NCBI GenBank assembly: GCA_035499415.1
Contig: DATJYV010000208.1
Span: 1 to 14,755 of the forward strand
Direction: 5' to 3'
Length of the DNA: 14,755 bases
Source: DATJYV01 sp035499415
GTDB taxonomy: Bacteria > Bacteroidota > Ignavibacteria > UBA10030
Under the pieces are notes generated by a model. It saw nothing but the letters and a program-made list of their open reading frames with translations, was not told the origin of the DNA and did not search any database. The translations under genes and the position numbers were made by a program. This document shows positions 1 through 6,971 of this stretch, piece after piece (the first letter of the stretch is position 1; every line of letters begins with the position of its first letter).

Positions 1-1358
1 GCCCCCTGCCTCGTGAATTTGACAACCGCAGGATTGTCCCACGCATTTTTGTCATGGTTGGTATTGAACCGCATGCGGAGCGACCCGGCCGGGAATTCAT
101 ACCCTTCGTTCATCAACAATTCATCAAAGATCCGTGCCGGCGTCTTCCCGTTGACCACCTTGTCCATCGCCGCGTAGAGATTCCACGAGTACGAAAGGTC
201 GAATGCCTCGATGTGATGCTCCGGAATCGTTCCCTCGGCGAGCATCAGGACGGGTCTGATTTTATCAAGCTCCCGCCGAGCGACTTCCCAGAAATCGGTC
301 GGAACAAGCTCTGCGACATCGCACCGGTAGCCGTCGATCCCGATATCGCGGACCCAGTACTTCATCATCTCCACCATGTACTTGCGGAGTTCATGATTGT
401 TGTAGTCGAGCTGCGCCACATCGGTCCAATCGGGATTGGGCGCAACGATTGCCCCCTCCTCGTTTTTCTTGAACCAATCCGGGTGTTCCATCAGCAACTC
501 GCTGTCCCATGAGGTGTGGTTCGCCACGAGGTCGATGATGATCCTCATGCCGCGGTCATGAACGGAGCGAACAAGCGATTTAAAATCATCCAGCGTACCG
601 AATTCGGGGTTGATGGCGTAATAATCCTGTACGGCATACGGGCTCCCGAGACTCCCCTTGCGGTTCAGGGCTCCGACCGGATGGATGGGCATGAGCCAGA
701 GAATTGTGACGCCGAGGTTTTTCAGCTCGTCCAATCTACCTTCCAATCCCCTGATCGTCCCTTCGGGAGAAAATGAACGGAGGTAGACCTCATAGATGAT
801 TCCGTTCTTCACCCAATCTGCGGAGGGGCGGGCTTTCTCCCTCGAATACTTCGTGCGCAGGAGCCCGTCGACATCGGCGGTTGGCACGATCTCGACCGGC
901 TTGTAGATGCCGCCCGGCCCCGACTCATCATCGACCCGGACAACCACTGTGTTCGTTCCGGGCTTCACGAAGCGGGAGATATCGAACGAGAACGCGTACC
1001 GGTACTCCAGATGCGAGCCGACTTTGGTTCCGTTCACCCAGACGTCGGCGAGGTCGTCAACGCCCCCGAAGTAAAGCGATAACGGCCGGGATGTGTCGGC
1101 GATTTGAAATTCGCGGAAATACCAACCGACACCGACGTATCCGTGGAGGTTGTATCGATCCCAATATGCGGGAATATCCTGCGCCGCCCAATCTGAGCGG
1201 TCGAGGTCGGGGGCAAACCATTGCTCCCGTTCTCCGTGGTCTAACGAATCAACTTTGAACAGCCAGCGGCCGTCGAGCGACATGAATGAATCCTTTCGCG
1301 TACAATCGATGTTGACGAAAACGAGAAGACACAGGATGGCACTGCGCAGCGCGGTCAA
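1..1358 (-). CDS. GH13 alpha-amylase-family enzyme with GH2-like N-terminal domain (3' end cut by window)
   Basis: Hydrolyses or rearranges alpha-glucans; probably exported, acting on oligosaccharides near the importer encoded upstream. I translated 452 codons before the window edge. Residues 1-20 form a hydrophobic export signal with Cys19, but the bases before it (Asn-Ile-Asp) make a poor lipobox. Residues about 27-155 resemble the beta-sandwich sugar-binding domain of GH2 enzymes (VGVGWYFREF, DVWVNGTKVG). The GH13 barrel follows from about 180: region I IIIDLVANHT (Asp276), region II DGYRCDVAE (nucleophile Asp347), region III LAEGT (acid/base Glu375), region IV FNTNHD (Asp436). All catalytic residues are present. 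The chosen start is TTG at 1358, which overlaps the permease stop (TTGA) and has GGAGG nine bases upstream; an ATG at 1283 with AAAGGA before it is the alternative but would lose the signal. Family is secure; exact specificity (alpha-amylase, neopullulanase or cyclomaltodextrinase) is not. Confidence 0.88.
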   Translation of the reverse strand, partial: MTALRSAILCLLVFVNIDCTRKDSFMSLDGRWLFKVDSLDHGEREQWFAPDLDRSDWAAQDIPAYWDRYNLHGYVGVGWYFREFQIADTSRPLSLYFGGVDDLADVWVNGTKVGSHLEYRYAFSFDISRFVKPGTNTVVVRVDDESGPGGIYKPVEIVPTADVDGLLRTKYSREKARPSADWVKNGIIYEVYLRSFSPEGTIRGLEGRLDELKNLGVTILWLMPIHPVGALNRKGSLGSPYAVQDYYAINPEFGTLDDFKSLVRSVHDRGMRIIIDLVANHTSWDSELLMEHPDWFKKNEEGAIVAPNPDWTDVAQLDYNNHELRKYMVEMMKYWVRDIGIDGYRCDVAELVPTDFWEVARRELDKIRPVLMLAEGTIPEHHIEAFDLSYSWNLYAAMDKVVNGKTPARIFDELLMNEGYEFPAGSLRMRFNTNHDKNAWDNPAVVKFTRQG

Positions 1359-2200
1359 CCTTTGACGCCTCCGAGGGTCAGGCCGGAAACGAGCCAGCGG
1401 CTCAAGGCAAGGAAGAGAATGACCACGGGAATCATGACGATGAGTGACCCAGCCCCGTACAAGCCCCACTCCGTGCTCATGCTCGACTCGAACGATTTCA
1501 GGCCGAGCGGCAGCGTCCAGAGGGAGGTCTCCTGAAGAACCTGGGCGGCAACGAGGTACTCGGACCACGCCGTCATGAAAGAGAAGAGCGACGTGATGAC
1601 GAGGGCAGGAGCGGCAAGGGGAAGGATGATTCGATAAAAAGCGCCGAAGGACGTACAGCCGTCGATGCGGCCCGCTTCTTCCAGACTCGCGGGGATCGTG
1701 TCGTAGTATCCCTTCATCGTCCAGATGCAGAACGGAAGCGCCGTGGCCGAGTAGACGAGGATCACGCCGAGGTAGGTGTTGATGAGCCCGAGCTTGATGA
1801 GCATGATGTAGAGCGGGAGCAGGAGCATCGTCGCGGGAAACATCTGCGTCGTGAGGAGGGTCAGGAGCCCGGCCTTTCTTCCCACAAACCGGAACCGGGA
1901 AAACCCGTACCCGGCAGTTGAAGCGAGGGCGACACCGGTGAGCGTGACGGCGACCGACACGAAGGCGCTATTCCCCATCCATCGCATGAAGTCTTTCTCG
2001 GTAAACAGTCGTACGTAATTGATTATCGTCGCTCCCTTCGGAATGAACTCGAGGGAGGTCGAAAGGAGCTGATTGCCGGGGCGCAAGGAAATATTGATGA
2101 TCTGCCAGATGGGGAACAACGCAACAGCCGAAAAGACGACGAGGACGAGATAGCTGGCAGCCGCGGATATCCAGCGGGTCTGTTTCTTCGACGGAGCCAT
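1355..2200 (-). CDS. ABC sugar transporter permease, MalG type
   Basis: Second inner-membrane channel subunit of a maltodextrin-type (CUT1) ABC importer. The 281-residue product has about six hydrophobic segments and, at residues 173-200, the cytoplasmic EAA loop (EEAGRIDG then ILPLAAPAL) that docks the ATPase. It ends LTLGGVKG, a C-terminus typical of MalG-like proteins. The reading frame runs open further upstream, but the ATG at 2200 is chosen because it falls one base after the stop of the MalF-type gene and gives the usual family length; the longer version would overlap that gene by nearly 190 bases. GGAGG lies about 12 bases upstream, a rather wide spacing. The sugar is inferred from the flanking amylases. 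Permease identity is firm; maltodextrin specificity is inference. Confidence 0.93.
   Translation of the reverse strand: MAPSKKQTRWISAAASYLVLVVFSAVALFPIWQIINISLRPGNQLLSTSLEFIPKGATIINYVRLFTEKDFMRWMGNSAFVSVAVTLTGVALASTAGYGFSRFRFVGRKAGLLTLLTTQMFPATMLLLPLYIMLIKLGLINTYLGVILVYSATALPFCIWTMKGYYDTIPASLEEAGRIDGCTSFGAFYRIILPLAAPALVITSLFSFMTAWSEYLVAAQVLQETSLWTLPLGLKSFESSMSTEWGLYGAGSLIVMIPVVILFLALSRWLVSGLTLGGVKG
1368..1372 (-). promoter_or_regulatory. Shine-Dalgarno site deciding the TTG start of the GH13 gene
   Basis: On the minus strand GGAGG lies nine bases before TTG 1358, inside the last codons of the permease gene. Together with the TTGA stop/start overlap it supports TTG as the start and translational coupling to the permease. 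Confidence 0.6.
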
Positions 2201-2201
2201 G

Positions 2202-3089
2202 TCAGTACGCCGCCTCGGCGGCACGGGAGCGCTCCATGAATGCGAGGCTGAAAATGAGAAGAATCGTGAAAATGACCATTGAAAGCGCGGCGGCGTAGCT
2301 GAACGAATAGAAATTAAACGCAGCTTTGTAGACGAATGAAACGAGAATATGAGTCTGGTCGGATGGTTCTCCGGAATTGCTGACAAGCCAGATGACGTTC
2401 AGATTGTTGAACGTCCAGACGATTCCGAGCGTGATCGCGGGGATCATGACCGGGCGGATCAGAGGCAGGGTGATGCGCGTCAGAGAATGATACCAGCGCG
2501 CGCCGTCGATTTCCGCCGCCTCGTACAGTTCATGGGGGATGCTTTGAAGCGCTCCAAGTGCAACGACCATCATGAACGGGAACCCAAGCCAGACATTCGT
2601 CAGGATGCATGCAAGAAACGCTTCCGTCGGACTCTTGAGCCATTCCACGGCCGGCAGGTTCAGATATCGGGTGAGGATGAGGTTAATCGACCCGTACTCG
2701 TAGTTGAACATCCCACGCCAGGTGAGGGCCACGATATACTGGGGGATCGCCCAGGGAAGGATCAGCAGCGTGCGGAAGACAGCGCGGCCTTTCAGCTTTT
2801 GATTGAGAATAAGTGCCAGAAAAACACCGAGGACGACATGGAAGAAGATGTTGACCGCCGTCCAGATGATCGTTTTGAGGAATACCTTGTAGAAATCGGG
2901 TTGAGACGGCTCGGTAAAGATCTTGATGTATTGGCGCAGACCGATGAAGCTCCAGTTGCGGATCTTCATGAGATTCATGTCGCCGAATGCAAGGAAGAAA
3001 CTGTAGATGAATGGGTAGAGCACGACGGCCGCGAGGAGAACAAATCCCGGCACAAGCAGGAAGGCGATGAATGCCCGTTGGCGATTCAT
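2202..3089 (-). CDS. ABC sugar transporter permease, MalF type
   Basis: First inner-membrane channel subunit of the same CUT1-family importer, pairing with the MalG-type protein. It has 295 residues, near the usual length for the short MalF-like proteins (it lacks the large periplasmic insert of enterobacterial MalF). An N-terminal membrane segment (about residues 6-36) is followed by several more, and the EAA loop is clear at 189-211 (YEAAEIDGARW then ITLPLIRP). Its ATG overlaps the stop of the binding-protein gene as ATGA, so the two are probably translationally coupled, and its stop is one base from the next permease start. Binding protein, MalF and MalG in this order are standard for carbohydrate importers; starch-derived substrate follows from the neighbours. 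Confidence 0.93.
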   Translation of the reverse strand: MNRQRAFIAFLLVPGFVLLAAVVLYPFIYSFFLAFGDMNLMKIRNWSFIGLRQYIKIFTEPSQPDFYKVFLKTIIWTAVNIFFHVVLGVFLALILNQKLKGRAVFRTLLILPWAIPQYIVALTWRGMFNYEYGSINLILTRYLNLPAVEWLKSPTEAFLACILTNVWLGFPFMMVVALGALQSIPHELYEAAEIDGARWYHSLTRITLPLIRPVMIPAITLGIVWTFNNLNVIWLVSNSGEPSDQTHILVSFVYKAAFNFYSFSYAAALSMVIFTILLIFSLAFMERSRAAEAAY

Positions 3090-4336
3090 TCGTTCATGTC
3101 CCGGATTTTTCGTTCGACGAGCACCTGCATGTCATGGGCGGCCTGCTCGGGAGACTCCGCCCCGCCCATCACGGCCTGATAGCTCGGCCGGACGGCATCC
3201 CACACGGCACGCATCTGGGGCACGACCGGCATCGCGCGGCCGTGGCTGATCTGAAGAAGAGAGTTGCGCAGGATTTCGTTTTGACGGATGACCGGGGATG
3301 AGTACAGCGAGCGAAGCGTCGGCGCCATATCGAGCCCCCGGACATTCTCCATCTGGCACTCCTCAGAAAGGAGATACTGGAGAAGCTCGACGACGTTCTG
3401 CAGCTTTTGCTCGGGGATGTTGACGTTGATCGAGTAGCCCTTGGGCGACGTCATCGGTGCGCACCAAAGTCCCGTCTCGACGATTTTCGGAAGCGGCGCG
3501 ACGCCTATATCAATCCCCTTTTCCTTGTACCCTGCCCACGACCAGTCTCCGTTGATGAGCATTGCGGCCTTTCCGTCCTTGAAGAGCGCGTCCGCAATTT
3601 CGTAGTCCGATTCGTTCGGGATGATCTTGTACTCATCCCTCAGTTTCCGCACATAATTTAGACTTCGGACCATTGCCTGGTTGTCGAGCGTCGGCGTCAC
3701 CCCGTCCTTGTCGAATATCCACCCTCCAAACCCCGTATAGAACGGGATGAAAAAAAATGGCTCCGTGTAATTCCACGCAAGACCATAAACATTGGGACGT
3801 CCGGCCGTGTAACCATATCGATCCTGGATCTTCCTGCAAAGGGCGATCATCTCAACGTCGGTCTCGGGGGGACGCTCGACGTACTTCTTGTTATACACCA
3901 ACGCCAGATGGTTCCCGATTTTGTCCGCTATTTGGTAGAGATGGCCCTTATACCATAGAAGCGCGGACGAGTCGAACTGAGAAAGATATTCCGTTGTGAA
4001 CAGTCCTTCGAGCGGGCGGATTGTTTTCGTCGCTTCGTAAATCCCGACGGGGTCCGAAGGACCGTAGACGACATCCGGTCCCTGCCCGGCGATGGACGCA
4101 ATGACAAACCCGCTGCGCAGTTCCTCCGTTTCCTTGTAAAGTTGGACGATTTCGAGTCCCGGATGGCGGGCGACGTACCGGTCGATCTGTCGCTGAAGGA
4201 TGTCCCGTTCGTCCGGACGCATCTGGTGCCAGATAACAATCCGGTGGACATTCTCGCGGTTCGGGGGCGAGCAAGAGAGAAGCCCGAGGAGGCACAGCGG
4301 GATGAGAAAACGAGCGGCCATGAGGTTCAGATTCAC
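3086..4336 (-). CDS. Extracellular sugar-binding lipoprotein (solute-binding protein family 1, MalE-like)
   Basis: Captures the sugar and delivers it to the MalF/MalG channel. The N-terminus is a lipoprotein signal: a hydrophobic stretch ending GLLSC, with the acylated cysteine at residue 22 if translation begins at GTG 4336, or 17 if at ATG 4321. The mature protein begins SPPNRENVHR and then IVIWHQM, the first strand of family-1 solute-binding proteins. AGQGPDVVYG, AAMLINGDWSW and GLWCAPMTSPKG are typical landmarks. Total length, 416 residues, is normal. GTG is listed because it overlaps the GH57 stop (GTGA), matching the other 4-base overlaps here; no strong ribosome site precedes either candidate. 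Being tethered to a membrane fits uptake of maltodextrins released by the amylases; the exact ligand is inferred from context. Confidence 0.9.
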   Translation of the reverse strand: MNLNLMAARFLIPLCLLGLLSCSPPNRENVHRIVIWHQMRPDERDILQRQIDRYVARHPGLEIVQLYKETEELRSGFVIASIAGQGPDVVYGPSDPVGIYEATKTIRPLEGLFTTEYLSQFDSSALLWYKGHLYQIADKIGNHLALVYNKKYVERPPETDVEMIALCRKIQDRYGYTAGRPNVYGLAWNYTEPFFFIPFYTGFGGWIFDKDGVTPTLDNQAMVRSLNYVRKLRDEYKIIPNESDYEIADALFKDGKAAMLINGDWSWAGYKEKGIDIGVAPLPKIVETGLWCAPMTSPKGYSINVNIPEQKLQNVVELLQYLLSEECQMENVRGLDMAPTLRSLYSSPVIRQNEILRNSLLQISHGRAMPVVPQMRAVWDAVRPSYQAVMGGAESPEQAAHDMQVLVERKIRDMNE

Positions 4337-6960
4337 TTCTTGCCGAACACGTCTCTCACGATCATCAGGCCCGTCGTATCCTTGCGCACTCGAATCGTGC
4401 GGCTTACAGACGGAAATTCATCTCCCGGGTCCCAGCTTCCCTCTGCGCCGCTGTTGGTATACTTGTAATCGACTTCTGTTCCCTCCGGAAGGTCCACTTC
4501 CAACGACCATATCCCGTCCCCCACTTCATCCCCGTGTGTTCCATCGTCGTACATTCGAATCTTGTTGGGCGTCCAATTCCCCAGCGCTTCCACGTTCCCG
4601 GCAATGTATACGGCCTTCCGGACATAGATTTCACGCGCGTTGCACTTGAACACGACATGGACGAGGTCGCTGGTCCCGCGTGCCATGGCTCCCTGCTGGC
4701 GGGGCGGAACGGCGGCGGCAGAGTCCGCGATAATCGGCTCGAAGACTCTCGTCGGCATCGATGCGCCCGCAAGCTTTGCAAACCGATAGATGTTCTTCAA
4801 GTGCGTGATATAGGCAAGGTCAAACGGCTTGTCTCCCGCGGGAGCAGTCTGGTCGGTGCCGTACCACCAGAACCAATCGGAGCCCTCCGCGGCATACATC
4901 GATTCCCACGCACGGTAGCCGTACCACGATTTTGTTTTTTCGGGCGGCGCCGGCTTCCATGGGTCGGGCTGCTTCAAACCCGATCCCTCCAGATCCGAAC
5001 GCGCGATGCGGAGGTATTCCCACGCGCGGTTCTCTTCATCCTCCCCAATCCATGTGTCGTAGTTGCCGTTGATCCAGGAACCGGGCCAGAGCCACTCGAG
5101 CTTCGGAAGCCGCTCGACTGGATGGGCGGGAACGCCCCGGTGCGGATTCCCGTGCAGGTACTCGCTGACCGTTGTCGTGATGACCTGCTTCGATTCATAG
5201 AGGGCGGAAAGCTTCCGGTACAGTGCGTTCTGAAATTCCTTTCCGTCATTGTCGTACCGATACCATTCCCACGCGTTCTCTCCGTCCAGGATGACGGTCA
5301 GCAGACGATCCGGCTGGCCCGGCGGCGGAGCGTAGGCCAGAATGCTCCGGACAAAATCGTCGGCGGCATCCTCGCCCCGGTAGCTCTGGTAAGTGAAGCC
5401 GATCTTGTCCGACAGTGCCGTTTCGCGGAAGACGATGACTGCTGCTTCAGCGGAACCCGGTTCCCGCGGGATGGCATACGGATAATAGACGGGCTGGCCG
5501 CCGGGTTTGGACCTCTCCAGGATTTTCTGGTCGGTTGCGATCCACTGAATTCCCCGGCGGAGAAAAACGGGGATGATATCCTCGGAGACCGACCCTTCAG
5601 CCGGCCACATGCCCGCCGGAAGGATGCCGAACGTCGACTTGTAATACGCGACCGCTTTCGTAATTTGCGCATCGGCGTCGACGGGATAATGAAATCGCGC
5701 CGGCATCGGATCGTTGGGCTGGCATGTCCGTGCGAGGTCGGAATCGTAGATGAGCGGGAGAATCGGATGGGTATACGGCGTCGTGATGATCTCCACCTGA
5801 CCCTTGTAACTTGCGGGGTGATACATGATCTTCCGGTGGACCGGAATGATGGCAGAAAGGATCTTCACTGTTTCCGCGACGATCCGATTGCAATCATCTT
5901 CACTCACCACCTTCTTCAGGCGGTAGGTTCCGTCCCCGTGCTTGTCGATGAGGTCCGACAGGTCGACGGTCAGGCGGTTCGCGAGCTTGACCTTGCTCTC
6001 AAGAAAATCAGGGTCGAAGTTTGCAATGTAGAACCAGAATTTTACCTCGCGCATTTCCTGCTCGTTCAACCCCTTCGGTCCTTCCTTCGCCAGCTTTTCC
6101 TTCAGCATCCGGTATTCGGGAAACCGTCCGATGACGACGTCACTCACGCCGAACGCGTTCCAGACGTTCGTGAGCAAAAATTCGATGTCGCGCGCGTCAA
6201 AATCCTTCGTCGGCTTCAGCGCAAGGTCGACCCAGGGGTCCGTCTTGCCACGGTAGTCGGCAAAATAGCGCCTTGCGTCGATCCGGTTCTTGTGGATTTG
6301 CAGGTACGGACTGATGCGCCGGACGTAGTATTCTTCGAGTTGGAGAAGGAGTGATGAGGTCAGATTGATCGTGGCGTGGATGCGGGGGTACTTTTCGAAG
6401 ATCGACGCCATGTCGTAGTAATCCTTGGTGCCGTGCGTGCGCACCCAGGGGCCCTGCAGCTGGTCGGTTGCCGGGTCGAGGTAGAGCGGCTGATGCTGGT
6501 GCCAGATGATGTTCAGGTAGAGCGTGCCGCCGGTTATCGGATAAGAGTCGTTCATGGGAGATTGGGTTTTAGGTTCGTAACCTCGAAGGAGAACCGAGCG
6601 GTCATCGCGAACCGTGATGGTCGAGTTGCTGGATGTGCCGTTGTAGTTCGCAACCGTTGCGGGATTGAGGGGGTCGAGAGTCCATCTCGTCGAATCCGTT
6701 TCGACGATGAATTTGTACTGATAGATGCCCGGCGGGAGGGGTTTGACGATCGTCCAGCAGCCGCCCGCGTATTGCAACGAATCGTTCTTCCAATTCCATT
6801 GGTTGAAGTCCCCGCCAAGCCAAACATGACGCGCGGGTCCGCAATATCGAAATTCCACCCCGCCGTCGACGACTCCGGGTTGTGACCTTGATGTGCCGCA
6901 TGCGAAGCAAAGGGCAAGAGCCAGAATTTTCTGCCGGGAATCGACTGCAGATTTGCTGAT
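4333..6960 (-). CDS. GH57 amylopullulanase-like enzyme with N-terminal CBM48 and C-terminal CBM20-like domains
   Basis: Retaining alpha-glucan hydrolase, probably cutting alpha-1,4 and perhaps alpha-1,6 bonds. Numbered from GTG 6858 (841 residues): residues 1-85 are a CBM48/isoamylase-N fold (HVWLGGDFNQW); the GH57 domain shows WHQHQP (118-124), MWPAEGSVS with nucleophile Glu421, and ILDGENAWEW with acid/base Asp525, the amylopullulanase wording; PGSWINGNYDTW (592-603) is another GH57 landmark. Residues about 730-841 resemble a CBM20 starch-binding domain (VYIAGNVEALGNW, GDGIWSLEVDLPEGTEVDYKY). No ATG, GTG or TTG exists in frame between a stop at 6985-6987 and GTG 6858, yet this stretch encodes a basic-then-hydrophobic leader (SRQKILALALCFACG). 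GGGAGGAG sits five bases before ATC 6960, so I place the start there (about 875 residues). GTG 6858 is the conservative alternative. Family is firm; start and pullulanase activity are less so. Confidence 0.88.
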   Translation of the reverse strand: MSKSAVDSRQKILALALCFACGTSRSQPGVVDGGVEFRYCGPARHVWLGGDFNQWNWKNDSLQYAGGCWTIVKPLPPGIYQYKFIVETDSTRWTLDPLNPATVANYNGTSSNSTITVRDDRSVLLRGYEPKTQSPMNDSYPITGGTLYLNIIWHQHQPLYLDPATDQLQGPWVRTHGTKDYYDMASIFEKYPRIHATINLTSSLLLQLEEYYVRRISPYLQIHKNRIDARRYFADYRGKTDPWVDLALKPTKDFDARDIEFLLTNVWNAFGVSDVVIGRFPEYRMLKEKLAKEGPKGLNEQEMREVKFWFYIANFDPDFLESKVKLANRLTVDLSDLIDKHGDGTYRLKKVVSEDDCNRIVAETVKILSAIIPVHRKIMYHPASYKGQVEIITTPYTHPILPLIYDSDLARTCQPNDPMPARFHYPVDADAQITKAVAYYKSTFGILPAGMWPAEGSVSEDIIPVFLRRGIQWIATDQKILERSKPGGQPVYYPYAIPREPGSAEAAVIVFRETALSDKIGFTYQSYRGEDAADDFVRSILAYAPPPGQPDRLLTVILDGENAWEWYRYDNDGKEFQNALYRKLSALYESKQVITTTVSEYLHGNPHRGVPAHPVERLPKLEWLWPGSWINGNYDTWIGEDEENRAWEYLRIARSDLEGSGLKQPDPWKPAPPEKTKSWYGYRAWESMYAAEGSDWFWWYGTDQTAPAGDKPFDLAYITHLKNIYRFAKLAGASMPTRVFEPIIADSAAAVPPRQQGAMARGTSDLVHVVFKCNAREIYVRKAVYIAGNVEALGNWTPNKIRMYDDGTHGDEVGDGIWSLEVDLPEGTEVDYKYTNSGAEGSWDPGDEFPSVSRTIRVRKDTTGLMIVRDVFGKK

Positions 6961-6963
6961 CTG

Positions 6964-6971
6964 CTCCTCCC
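6964..6971 (-). promoter_or_regulatory. Strong Shine-Dalgarno site upstream of the GH57 gene
   Basis: Minus-strand GGGAGGAG lies directly after the stop of the large amylase. The core GGAGG (6966-6970) is five bases from ATC 6960. The only canonical start downstream, GTG 6858, is more than 100 bases away, so this site would be useless for it. It is the main evidence for initiation at ATC or for a sequence error at that codon. Confidence 0.6.

Noticed and set aside
2201..2386. Longer MalG-type start (343 residues)
   Set aside because: The extra N-terminus lies within the MalF-type coding region and is unlike the family. ATG 2200, one base after the MalF stop, gives a normal protein.
2349..3179. 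Open frame of 276 codons on the plus strand
   Set aside because: Antisense to the MalF-type permease; strongly charged shadow translation with no membrane segments or motifs.
4534..6354. Open frame of 606 codons on the plus strand
   Set aside because: It is antisense to the GH57 gene, whose catalytic motifs are intact. The translation is arginine-, valine- and aspartate-rich without any recognisable domain, as expected opposite GC-rich coding DNA.
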